The position numbers were made by a program, and so were the translations under genes. Positions 1 through 5,440 of a stretch of 5,440 bases of DNA are shown here, piece after piece (positions within the stretch are counted from its first letter, which is position 1; every line of letters starts with the position of its first letter). This DNA is from Pseudomonadota bacterium. GTDB lineage: Bacteria; Pseudomonadota; Alphaproteobacteria; Rhizobiales; Hyphomicrobiaceae. The stretch spans positions 1 through 5,440 of the forward strand of contig JAEYYQ010000469.1 of assembly GCA_023428365.1 (NCBI GenBank). Reading direction: 5' to 3'. Below the pieces are notes generated by a model. The model saw only the letters and a program-made list of their open reading frames with translations, had not been told where the DNA came from and did not search any database.

Positions 1-51
1 GCCGACGCACCGATGCGTTCGGTCAGCTTGGATAAGAACTGGTCAACGTAA
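1..51 (+). CDS. Possible C-terminal tail of an unidentified protein (partial)
   Basis: Frame 1 is open from the window edge to a TAA at 49-51 and encodes 16 residues ending SLDKNWST. Most of its codons end in G or C, as in the real genes here, while the other two + frames do not. The sequence turns AT-rich right after the stop, as expected at a gene end. This is too short to identify, and it could be chance. If real, the gene converges on the GST-like gene. Confidence 0.25.
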   Translation, partial: ADAPMRSVSLDKNWST

Positions 52-147
52 CGAATTAGTTAATCTTATCTGAGCAATACAAGCACTTGTTGATATGTTG
101 CTGGATCGCCGCAGACTAACCTTAATGGTAAAGCATTTATGTTGTAG
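52..147. other. AT-rich intergenic gap
   Basis: This stretch is clearly richer in A and T than the rest of the window and has no credible reading frame. It contains a weak imperfect hairpin at 73-102: AGCAA pairs with TTGCT, and ACAAG (79-83) pairs with CTTGT (86-90). There is also an imperfect palindrome around 117-131. If the tail at 1-51 is real, this gap lies between two converging genes and the hairpin could help end transcription. No U-tract follows it, so no terminator is called. Confidence 0.5.
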
Positions 148-780
148 TCACGACGCTGGAAAGTTGCGTCGCCATATCGGCGCGAGCCGATCCAGCCCAT
201 GAGCCGCGTTGCCGATGGCCTGCAGACGTGGAGCATTCGCAGCGAACCATTCGGGGCCAGGCCGCCAGCGCGTCATCGCACCGATGTAGATGTCGAGCGC
301 GGAGAACCGGTCGCCGAGAAACCACGGGCCATCCCCCGCCTCTCCCTCAACGATGCCCCACATCTTCTCGGCATAAGCATCGACATTGGCCCGAAATGCC
401 TTCTGCGCGTCCTCACCTGGAACGAACCGGCTCGGATCGTCGGCGTAGGCAAACGTCGGATAGACATTGGCGATGATGAAGATCAGCCAACGCAGGAAGC
501 GATCGCGACCCTGCGCACCAGCAGCGGGCACGAGTACCTCACTCGCCGTAACATCGGCCAGATGGAAGGTGATCGCCGCGCTCTCGGTCATCACCAGACC
601 ATCGGGGCACACCAGCGTTGGAAGCTGCGCGACGGGATTGTACCGCGCAAGGCGCTCCCGCTCCTCCTGCGACTTGAACAGGTCGCCCACATCTTCGGTC
701 TCGTAGGGCAGTCCATACCAAGCAAGCTGCGCCTCCACCATTACGGAGCCCCAGCCCGGACGCGAAAACAGTTTGTACAT
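148..780 (-). CDS. Glutathione S-transferase family protein
   Basis: This 210-residue protein has the usual length and layout of a cytosolic GST. Residues 1-78 form the thioredoxin-like N-terminal domain, with the cis-proline in the LPTL segment (P54) and the TESAAI segment (E66, S67) that binds the gamma-glutamyl part of glutathione. The rest is the all-helical C-terminal domain, with an N-capping box S160-x-x-D163 in the FSALDIYIG segment. GSTs conjugate or reduce substrates with glutathione in the cytoplasm; the substrate here is unknown. At the active-site position, the Cys of beta-class enzymes (PGSCS) is replaced in PGWGS, leaving S12 as the likely thiol-activating residue. The frame stays open to an ATG at 853-855, but the start at 778-780 is preferred. 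It has a strong ribosome binding site and begins directly with the MYKLFSRPG strand, whereas the 25 extra residues look unlike a GST and their ATG has no ribosome binding site. The family call is firm; class and substrate are not. Confidence 0.9.
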   Translation of the reverse strand: MYKLFSRPGWGSVMVEAQLAWYGLPYETEDVGDLFKSQEERERLARYNPVAQLPTLVCPDGLVMTESAAITFHLADVTASEVLVPAAGAQGRDRFLRWLIFIIANVYPTFAYADDPSRFVPGEDAQKAFRANVDAYAEKMWGIVEGEAGDGPWFLGDRFSALDIYIGAMTRWRPGPEWFAANAPRLQAIGNAAHGLDRLAPIWRRNFPAS

Positions 781-918
781 AGCAATCCTCTCCGAGTCTG
801 AGGCGAGATCTTCCGACGTAGGCCATAGACCTGCCGCTTTGCCGTCGTTTTTCATCGAACCATGTGCAGGCGCCGCTTACCATAGAAGGTTGGGCGGTCG
901 GGAAAATGGGGAGACATC
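781..918. promoter_or_regulatory. Divergent promoter region of the GST and DUF992 genes
   Basis: This 138-base gap separates two genes read outward, so it should carry promoters for both. No box is convincing. The best + strand candidate is TCGAAC (855-860), a 17-base spacer and TACCAT (878-883), a poor match to the housekeeping consensus. The + strand ribosome binding site GGGGAG lies at 908-913, five bases before the DUF992 ATG. No clear operator palindrome was seen. Confidence 0.4.
786..793 (-). promoter_or_regulatory. Ribosome binding site deciding the GST start
   Basis: On the minus strand GGAGAGGA ends five bases before the ATG at 778-780. The upstream in-frame ATG at 853-855 has no comparable purine tract, so the shorter protein is favoured. 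Confidence 0.75.
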
Positions 919-1404
919 ATGGATTTCATAAGGACGCTTGGGCTCGCGCTATGCGCGGCTGCGGGCTTGGCTGTTTCGGCCGGAGCCGCGTCAGCGCAGG
1001 GCAAGCTCCAGGTCGGCACGCTCACATGCAAGGGCGGCGGCGGTGTCGGCCTCGTGGTCGCCTCGCAGAAAACGTTCCACTGCCGCTACACCGCAGACGG
1101 CAGCGGTCACGCTGCGAATTTCACAGCAACGATGACACGGATCGGCGTCGACATCGGCGTGACCGGTGACACGACCATCGTCTGGGGCGTGCTGGCCTCG
1201 GGCAATACACTCTCGCCAAGCGCGATCGCTGGTGACTACGCCGGAGCCTCGGCAGAAGCGTCCGTTGCTGTCGGAGGCGGTGCCAATGTCCTGGTTGGCG
1301 GCTCGAACAAGGGCATTTCACTGCAACCGCTGAGCATTCAGGGACAGGAAGGCGTCAACCTCGCGGTTGGCGTTGCGAGCCTTAATTTGCACCTGGAACG
1401 GTAA
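919..1404 (+). CDS. Secreted DUF992 family protein
   Basis: This 161-residue protein begins with a clear Sec signal peptide: R5, a hydrophobic core at about 7-23, and an AxA site (A24-S25-A26) with cleavage before Q27. The mature part of about 135 residues looks like the alphaproteobacterial DUF992 family: a VGTLTC strand, a Gly-rich turn (G39-G42), a second cysteine at C55, then Gly-rich beta-strand segments ending in a GVNLAVGVASLNL strand. C37 and C55 could form a disulfide in the periplasm. The family has no established function, and nothing here suggests enzyme activity. The start is supported by GGGGAG five bases upstream. The gene stands alone: it diverges from the GST gene and converges on pcp. 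The family assignment is by recognition of the pattern. Confidence 0.85.
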   Translation: MDFIRTLGLALCAAAGLAVSAGAASAQGKLQVGTLTCKGGGGVGLVVASQKTFHCRYTADGSGHAANFTATMTRIGVDIGVTGDTTIVWGVLASGNTLSPSAIAGDYAGASAEASVAVGGGANVLVGGSNKGISLQPLSIQGQEGVNLAVGVASLNLHLER

Positions 1405-1419
1405 TCTGCCATTTCGTGA

Positions 1420-1440
1420 TCCTGGGCCTCCCGCCCGGGA
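1420..1440 (+). terminator. Possible terminator hairpin after the DUF992 gene
   Basis: TCCTGGGC (1420-1427) pairs with GCCCGGGA (1433-1440) around a five-base loop: eight pairs with one G-U wobble. It starts 15 bases after the DUF992 stop. Only two T's follow at once, so intrinsic termination would be weak. Confidence 0.4.
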
Positions 1441-1480
1441 TTGCAAACTAGGGCGCTGCAACCCGCTCGGAAACGCTCCG

Positions 1481-1583
1481 TTGTCATCCCGGAATTTCGC
1501 GTGAGCGAAATATCCGGGACCCAGGCGGGATTTCCATAGTCCCTGGGTCCCGGCTCTTCGCTTCGCTCCGGCCGGGATGACAA
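1481..1583. repeat. Long intergenic palindromic repeat (REP/cruciform-like)
   Basis: The element is bounded by perfect 12-base arms, TTGTCATCCCGG (1481-1492) and CCGGGATGACAA (1572-1583). Inside are a second perfect 12-base pair, CCGGGACCCAGG (1514-1525) with CCTGGGTCCCGG (1542-1553), and a 7-base pair, GAGCGAA (1503-1509) with TTCGCTC (1562-1568), so the whole can fold as one long hairpin centred near 1532. Alternatively, ATTTCGC (1494-1500) pairs with GCGAAAT (1505-1511) as a separate arm, giving a branched fold. It lies between converging genes, ending 26 bases from the pcp stop. Elements with such ends are dispersed in Bradyrhizobiaceae-type genomes; membership in a named family is inferred. 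It may also act as a two-way transcription terminator. Confidence 0.8.
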
Positions 1584-1609
1584 TGGGTTGGTTCTAACTC
1601 GCAAAGACT

Positions 1610-2284
1610 TCAGGCAGTCAACGGCACGGCGAGACTGCCAACATTCGCCGGACGCCCGAGGGTCGCGGCGATAATCTCGAGACTGCCTTCCATCGTCTGT
1701 CCCCACGTCAGCGCGCAGCTGCGACGCGATGCCGGGAACGCCTTTTGCGACAGGCTCGCGGGAAGATGCACGAAACCGCTACGCATCGGCCAATCGACGC
1801 CTCGCCCCTGGTCAAGCGCCGCGTACAGAACGGCGTTGCAGAGATAGCCGCCAGCGTCGCGGGATAAGACAGCGGGCAACCCATTCCGCCGGAGCCTTTC
1901 GAGCACCGGAATAACCGGGATACTCGTCGGGAGAAACTCCGGCCCGTCAGCCGCAAGGTGACACGCCGTCGGATAACACCCTGCTGCATCAGGCAAAGCC
2001 CTCGCGAGATTCTGCCCGCGCAACTCCAACGTAAATCCCGTAGCCTTGCTTGAAACGCCGAAGTGAAGCGTCACCGCTGGACGCAGCTCGGCAATCAACT
2101 CCGCGACGCGTTGTGGAGCGATGTGCCACTCGGTCGGCAGTACGGCGGGCTCAAAGTGATAACCGGGCCAGCGCTTCCCGGCCGCCCGTGCGAGCAAAGG
2201 CACAAGCTCAGTCGTAGCGTTGTCGGCAACGCCAGGAAAAGAACCGAAGCCGGTCAGCAAAAAGGTCGGGCGACGCGCATGCAT
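1610..2284 (-). CDS. pcp: Pyroglutamyl-peptidase I (peptidase family C15)
   Basis: Pcp is a cytoplasmic cysteine peptidase that removes an N-terminal pyroglutamate (5-oxoproline) from peptides. With the ATG at 2282-2284 the protein is 224 residues, slightly longer than the usual 200-215. It opens with the family strand LLTGFGSFPGV (residues 9-19). The catalytic triad can be read as E87 (LELRGQN), C149 (DAGGYLCN) and H173 (SGFVHLP). The Cys-to-His spacing of 24 equals that of the Bacillus enzyme (C144, H168), and the Glu-to-Cys spacing differs by one. The Glu segment differs from the usual ERVAIN form. The frame also allows a TTG start at 2291-2293, three residues longer; neither start has a strong ribosome binding site. 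The gene begins 48-57 bases after the meaB stop on the same strand, with no terminator between, so the two are probably co-transcribed. Confidence 0.88.
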   Translation of the reverse strand: MHARRPTFLLTGFGSFPGVADNATTELVPLLARAAGKRWPGYHFEPAVLPTEWHIAPQRVAELIAELRPAVTLHFGVSSKATGFTLELRGQNLARALPDAAGCYPTACHLAADGPEFLPTSIPVIPVLERLRRNGLPAVLSRDAGGYLCNAVLYAALDQGRGVDWPMRSGFVHLPASLSQKAFPASRRSCALTWGQTMEGSLEIIAATLGRPANVGSLAVPLTA

Positions 2285-2341
2285 GATTGGCAAGATAGGC
2301 TCAACCGCACCGGTACAAAAGGATAGAAGCGTCGCGTGGAG

Positions 2342-3340
2342 TTAGCTGCTGCTTTTCATGAGCTGCAGAATCGTATCGACCGCGCGGGTCGGGACTAAGC
2401 GACCCTCACGCACCTCCTGCTCGATGCGTTCGATTTTCTGGCTCGTCTCCGGGTCCGCACGCAAGGCAGCAAGCAAGCGATCGTGCAGCATGTCCCGCAT
2501 CCAGGAAACGGCCTGTTCCTGACGCCGCGCCGCGAATTCGCCGCTTGAGGTCAGCCGATCGCGATGCTCGCGGATCTTTCCCCAGACCACATCGAGGCCG
2601 ATGTTGTCCTGCCCTGAGGCGACCAGCACGGGGGGAATCCAATTCGCCGAGCGCGGCGAGAGGATGTTCATGGCACTTTGGTAATCTGCAGCCGTGCGCC
2701 GGGCGCGTGGCTGATTATCGCCATCCGCCTTGTTGATGACGATCATGTCGGCGATTTCGATGATGCCCTTCTTGATGCCCTGCAAATCGTCGCCGCCACC
2801 AGCCAGCATCAGCACCAGGAAGAAATCGACCATATCGGCGACGGCCGTTTCCGACTGCCCGACGCCGACCGTTTCCACGATCACCACGTCGAAACCCGCC
2901 GCCTCCACCAGGATCATGGACTCGCGCGTGCGCCGCGCCACACCACCCAGCGTGCCGGATGTCGGGGACGGACGAATGAAGGCGTCGTGGCTGCCAGACA
3001 ACCTCGACATCCGCGTTTTATCGCCGAGGATCGAACCACCCGAACGCCGCGATGTGGGATCGATGGTGAGAACCGCCACCTTATGGCCCTGCGCGATCAG
3101 ATTGAGGCCAAGCTGATCGATCAGCGTCGACTTGCCGACGCCGGGAACGCCCGTCACTCCAAGACGCCACGCCTTGCCGGCGTCCGGCAGAAGCTCCTGC
3201 AAAAGATCCTGTGCAACCGCCTCATCGTCCGGCCGCGAGCTTTCCACAAGCGTGATCGCACGCGCCAGCATCGCGCGATCCCCCGCACGGATGCCGGCGG
3301 CGAGTTCCGCCGCGCTGAACGCCATACGGCGAGGTGTCAT
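2342..3340 (-). CDS. meaB: Methylmalonyl-CoA mutase-associated GTPase MeaB (ArgK/YgfD family)
   Basis: MeaB is a SIMIBI-class G protein that gates delivery of adenosylcobalamin to methylmalonyl-CoA mutase and protects the mutase from inactivation. The 332-residue product matches the family length of about 330. Visible GTPase motifs, in order, are: P-loop GVPGVGKS (64-71); the DPTSRRSGGSILGDKTRM segment (94-111), typical of this family's switch region; VETVGVGQSE (155-164), the Walker B/G3 region; NKAD (203-206), giving guanine specificity; and a G5-like VASGQDNIG. A helical C-terminal tail (dimerisation arm) follows. The frame is open to 3451, but the ATG at 3338-3340 is chosen because GGAG lies eight bases upstream and the family's N-terminus begins near here. 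pcp lies just downstream. No mutase gene is visible in the window, so the partner must be elsewhere. Older names such as ArgK (arginine transport kinase) are misleading. Confidence 0.95.
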   Translation of the reverse strand: MTPRRMAFSAAELAAGIRAGDRAMLARAITLVESSRPDDEAVAQDLLQELLPDAGKAWRLGVTGVPGVGKSTLIDQLGLNLIAQGHKVAVLTIDPTSRRSGGSILGDKTRMSRLSGSHDAFIRPSPTSGTLGGVARRTRESMILVEAAGFDVVIVETVGVGQSETAVADMVDFFLVLMLAGGGDDLQGIKKGIIEIADMIVINKADGDNQPRARRTAADYQSAMNILSPRSANWIPPVLVASGQDNIGLDVVWGKIREHRDRLTSSGEFAARRQEQAVSWMRDMLHDRLLAALRADPETSQKIERIEQEVREGRLVPTRAVDTILQLMKSSS

Positions 3341-3348
3341 GCCATCCA

Positions 3349-3352
3349 CTCC
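3349..3352 (-). promoter_or_regulatory. Ribosome binding site deciding the meaB start
   Basis: On the minus strand GGAG lies eight bases before the ATG at 3338-3340. This supports the 332-residue protein over the 37-residue upstream extension of the open frame. Confidence 0.6.
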
Positions 3353-3440
3353 GATTCTACTGGGGACAACTTGGCAAGGAACAGGCGTTGAGCCAAGGTC
3401 CCAACAGGCGTGAATAAAGCGATGTGCCGCCAACACACTG

Positions 3441-3456
3441 TCACAAGCCATTGTGA
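3441..3456. promoter_or_regulatory. Inverted repeat, possible operator between meaB and the hydrolase gene
   Basis: TCACAA (3441-3446) and TTGTGA (3451-3456) form a perfect six-base inverted repeat with a four-base spacer. It lies in the 200-base gap between two divergent genes, about 100 bases from each start, a place where a dimeric regulator could act on both. The half-sites share TGTGA with CRP-type sites, but the orientation is reversed and the spacing differs, so no regulator is named. Confidence 0.3.
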
Positions 3457-3474
3457 AGTTGTCTCAGCGCTCGG

Positions 3475-3503
3475 TTGCAGCGGCTGGCTTCGGCTCCTAC
3501 AGT
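3475..3503 (+). promoter_or_regulatory. Candidate promoter of the DUF900 hydrolase gene
   Basis: TTGCAG (3475-3480), a 17-base spacer and TACAGT (3498-3503) match the housekeeping consensus at three and four of six positions with ideal spacing. Transcription would start near 3510, about 30 bases before the ATG. The ribosome binding site GAGGGGG lies at 3524-3530. The inverted repeat at 3441-3456 sits just upstream. Confidence 0.35.
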
Positions 3504-3540
3504 GCGCCGCCTCGGTCAGTCTTGAGGGGGACATCGGACC

Positions 3541-5025
3541 ATGGAGCAACCACTGCTCGCCAATACGGCCGTCATCGCTGGCGTCGGCTTCCTGCTGTTC
3601 CTTTTCCTCTGGTATGTGACGTCCGATTTCCCGCGCGGCGCGAAGGTCGTCGCCCGGATGATTCTGCTCTGCGTCGCGGCTCTACCGCTGGTCATGGGAT
3701 TGCTCACGACCTTGCACATGCCGCGACATGCGGAGCGTTCAGCCAGTGCGCCTCGGAGCGGTGACGACGTCGGCGGTATGGCAGGAGCCCCGCGAGAGGA
3801 ATCGCCCCCAGTCGCGGCGTCTCCTCCTCCACCGCCACCAGCGGCCGCACCCAGGCCATCGATGAGGGCACCGGCTCCTCCGTCTGCACCCGGCACGGCG
3901 CCGGAACCGCGGGCGGCGGCTCCTTCGCCCGAAGACAAATCGATGGCAGAGGCTCCAGATCCGGCCATCGCGCCGCCGCCATCGGAATGGGACATCGTTC
4001 CGGTCTTCTATGGCACCGACCGCAACAAGAGCGCTGAACTGCCGAAAATCGATTACGGCTCCGACCGCGCCCGCAAACTTCAGCTGGGACATGCACTGGT
4101 GACAGTGCCGAAGTCGCATCAGGTGCCACAGGTTGAACGGCCATGGGTCTACACCATACCCTTCACCAGCATCGTGGTCTGGCAGGAAGCCGAAGATCCC
4201 AAGAAGCATTTCACCATGAAGGAAATCCGCGAGCTTTCGCGCGAGGAATTTCTGGAATTGGTCCGCAAGCGGTTGGCTGAGTCCAATCAGTTCAAGGACC
4301 ATGCACTGGTGTTCGTGCACGGCTTCAACACCAGCTTCGATTACGCCATCTATCGGACCGCGCAGATCGCCTACGATCTGAAGTTCGACGGCGCGCCATT
4401 CCTCTACAGTTGGCCGTCGAAAGGCCAGTTCGGCGTTCAGGATTACAGCTACGATCGGGAAAGCTCGACCGCAGCAGAGCCTTATCTCAAGCAATTCCTT
4501 GAGATGGTCGCCCGCGAATCCGGGGCGAAATCGATCAGCATCATCGCGCACAGCATGGGCAATCAGCTTCTGCTGCCGGTGCTGCGCGAGCTACGCCGGT
4601 CGACGCCGTCTGACATCAAGATTTCGCAGGTTATTCTCGCAGCTCCCGATGTGGACCGCGATAACTTCGAGCTGATGGCGCGGGAAATTCAGGACATCAG
4701 CCAGGGCGTTACGATGTTTGTCGCCTCGAATGACCGGGCACTGATCGCGTCGCGACGGTTCTGGGGCGGCGTGCCTCGCGCTGGCGACGTTCCCACCACC
4801 GGCCCGATCGTGCTGCCCGGTATCGACACCATCGACGTCACCGGCATCAACACGGACATCTGGTCGCTGAACCACTCGGGCTATGCCGAAACAACGACGC
4901 TGCTGGATGACATCCAGCAGTTGATCCGCACCGGAACGCGGCCACCGAAATCGCGTGTGCCGACGCTGGAGGAGGTTATGACAGCCAACGGCGGCATGTT
5001 CTGGCGCTATCCGGCAGGGCGTTAA
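3541..5025 (+). CDS. Membrane-anchored alpha/beta hydrolase, DUF900 family
   Basis: The 494-residue protein has three parts. Residues 1-60 hold two hydrophobic helices (about 8-26 and 38-58) joined by a loop with R32, K35 and R39. Residues 61-148 are a Pro/Ala-rich, probably disordered linker, including six prolines in a row at 95-100. From about 150 comes the hydrolase domain, opening with the family signature FYGTDR (156-161). It continues with FVHGFN (H260-N263, oxyanion-hole strand), the nucleophile elbow AHSMGN (S338), AAPDVD (D370 or D372 as the likely acid), and NHSGY (H445 as the likely base). The triad therefore looks complete. DUF900 proteins are predicted esterases or lipases with unknown substrates. 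The helices place the enzyme at the inner membrane; which side the domain faces is unclear, though a long Pro-rich linker suits the periplasm. The start is supported by GAGGGGG ten bases upstream. It is a single-gene unit, divergent from meaB. Confidence 0.9.
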   Translation: MEQPLLANTAVIAGVGFLLFLFLWYVTSDFPRGAKVVARMILLCVAALPLVMGLLTTLHMPRHAERSASAPRSGDDVGGMAGAPREESPPVAASPPPPPPAAAPRPSMRAPAPPSAPGTAPEPRAAAPSPEDKSMAEAPDPAIAPPPSEWDIVPVFYGTDRNKSAELPKIDYGSDRARKLQLGHALVTVPKSHQVPQVERPWVYTIPFTSIVVWQEAEDPKKHFTMKEIRELSREEFLELVRKRLAESNQFKDHALVFVHGFNTSFDYAIYRTAQIAYDLKFDGAPFLYSWPSKGQFGVQDYSYDRESSTAAEPYLKQFLEMVARESGAKSISIIAHSMGNQLLLPVLRELRRSTPSDIKISQVILAAPDVDRDNFELMAREIQDISQGVTMFVASNDRALIASRRFWGGVPRAGDVPTTGPIVLPGIDTIDVTGINTDIWSLNHSGYAETTTLLDDIQQLIRTGTRPPKSRVPTLEEVMTANGGMFWRYPAGR

Positions 5026-5033
5026 GGCGATAA

Positions 5034-5056
5034 GGCGTCGGTTCGCGACCGACGCC
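5034..5056. terminator. Stem-loop between convergent genes, likely two-way terminator
   Basis: GGCGTCGGT (5034-5042) and ACCGACGCC (5048-5056) form a perfect nine-base GC-rich stem with a five-base loop. It fills the 50-base gap between the hydrolase stop (5025) and the FAD oxidase stop (5076), a standard place for a shared terminator. The T-run is weak on both sides (ATTT on the + strand), so this is a probable rather than certain call. Confidence 0.6.
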
Positions 5057-5075
5057 ACCATTTCACGGCCCGTTA

Positions 5076-5440
5076 TCAGCCCGCGTAAGATCCGATTTTT
5101 CCGGGGTTCATGATGCCCAGTGGATCGATCGCGCGTTTAATCTGCTGCATGACATCAACGCCGGGACCGAGCTCAGATCTCAAGTATTTGAGCTTGCCCT
5201 GGCCAATGCCGTGCTCACCGGTACAGGTGCCATCCATGGCAATGGCGCGCTTGGTCAGGCGTTCGATGAAGCCCTTGACCTTGGCGACCTGGTCCGCATC
5301 CTTCAGGTCCACCATCGGCTGGGTATGGAAGTTGCCATCACCAACATGACCGACGATAGGCGCAATAAGGCCCGTCGCCTTGATGTCGGCTTGCTTCTCC
5401 AGCACGCATTCGGCCAGCCGTGAGATGGGCACGCACACGT
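5076..5440 (-). CDS. FAD-linked oxidase, C-terminal part (D-lactate/glycolate dehydrogenase type), truncated by window edge
   Basis: Only the last 120 or so residues are present; the gene runs past position 5440, so the N-terminal FAD-binding (PCMH/VAO-type) domain is not seen. The visible part is the FAD-oxidase C-terminal domain. It opens with VCVPISRLAE and has GHVGDGNFH, whose two histidines are metal-ligand candidates. It then has TGEHGIGQGK, with a conserved Glu and His near the active site, and ends in DPLGIMNPGKI, the typical end of this family. Such enzymes oxidise 2-hydroxy acids such as D-lactate, glycolate or D-2-hydroxyglutarate to 2-oxo acids and pass electrons to the respiratory chain or a cytochrome. 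The motifs suggest the D-lactate dehydrogenase (cytochrome) branch, but the substrate cannot be fixed from this end. The leftmost GTG codon of the open stretch (5436-5438) is an internal valine, not a start. It converges on the DUF900 gene. Confidence 0.92.
   Translation of the reverse strand, partial: VCVPISRLAECVLEKQADIKATGLIAPIVGHVGDGNFHTQPMVDLKDADQVAKVKGFIERLTKRAIAMDGTCTGEHGIGQGKLKYLRSELGPGVDVMQQIKRAIDPLGIMNPGKIGSYAG

Noticed and set aside
199..801. 200-codon + strand open frame antisense to the GST gene
   Set aside because: The minus strand encodes clear GST motifs over the same span; long antisense frames are expected in GC-rich genes, and this product resembles nothing known.
781..855. 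25-residue N-terminal extension of the GST-like protein
   Set aside because: The ATG at 853-855 has no ribosome binding site and the extra residues are not GST-like, while the ATG at 778-780 has a strong site five bases upstream.
1338..1706. 122-codon minus-strand open frame across the intergenic repeat
   Set aside because: It runs over the ends of both DUF992 and pcp and through the palindrome. Its central residues are just the translation of the repeat, with no family resemblance and no ribosome binding site noticed.
2678..3391. 237-codon + strand open frame antisense to meaB
   Set aside because: It mirrors the conserved GTPase motifs of meaB; the Arg/His/Asp-rich product is typical of a shadow frame.
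3341..3451. 37-residue N-terminal extension of MeaB
   Set aside because: The extension would exceed the family length and cover most of the divergent promoter gap; the ATG at 3338-3340 has a GGAG site at proper spacing.
3823..3840. Proline codon run considered as a tandem DNA repeat
   Set aside because: The codons are mixed (CCT, CCA, CCG), so it is a protein-level feature and not a simple-sequence repeat prone to slippage.
3739..4551. 270-codon minus-strand open frame antisense to the DUF900 gene
   Set aside because: It lies inside the hydrolase gene, and its Arg-rich end is the reverse reading of the proline-rich linker, so it is a composition artefact.

Overview
The window is a stretch of ordinary chromosome from a GC-rich alphaproteobacterium. 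A Nitrobacteraceae/Bradyrhizobiaceae-type host (the Bradyrhizobium, Afipia, Rhodopseudomonas, Nitrobacter group) fits best. This is inferred from three things: a DUF992 secreted protein, a DUF900 membrane-tethered hydrolase, and a long palindromic repeat with GTCATCCCGG/CCGGGATGAC ends of the kind scattered between genes in these genomes. The species cannot be named from this sequence alone.

Layout, left to right. Positions 1-147 are mostly AT-rich and non-coding, with a possible 16-residue tail of a + strand gene at 1-51. A glutathione S-transferase-like gene lies on the minus strand (148-780). It diverges, across a 138-base promoter gap, from a + strand gene for a small secreted DUF992 protein (919-1404). 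The gap at 1405-1609 separates convergent genes and holds a possible terminator hairpin and a 103-base long palindrome (1481-1583). Next come two minus-strand genes that look like one operon: meaB, the G-protein chaperone of methylmalonyl-CoA mutase (2342-3340), followed by pcp, pyroglutamyl peptidase I (1610-2284 or 2293). meaB diverges, across a 200-base gap with a small inverted repeat and a plausible promoter, from a + strand gene for a 494-residue alpha/beta hydrolase with two membrane helices and a proline-rich linker (3541-5025). A perfect 9-bp stem-loop follows. The 3' end of a minus-strand FAD-linked oxidase of the D-lactate/glycolate dehydrogenase type (5076 to beyond the window end) converges on it.

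The genes do not form an obvious single pathway. MeaB serves propionyl-CoA/methylmalonyl-CoA metabolism, Pcp trims N-terminal pyroglutamate from peptides, the GST-like protein probably handles thiols or detoxification, and the FAD oxidase oxidises a 2-hydroxy acid. No mobile element, CRISPR array, RNA gene or defence system was seen. The items most worth a second look are the palindromic repeat, the meaB-pcp pairing away from any mutase gene, the membrane-tethered DUF900 hydrolase with its six-proline run, and the divergent operator-like inverted repeat. I found no convincing undescribed system.
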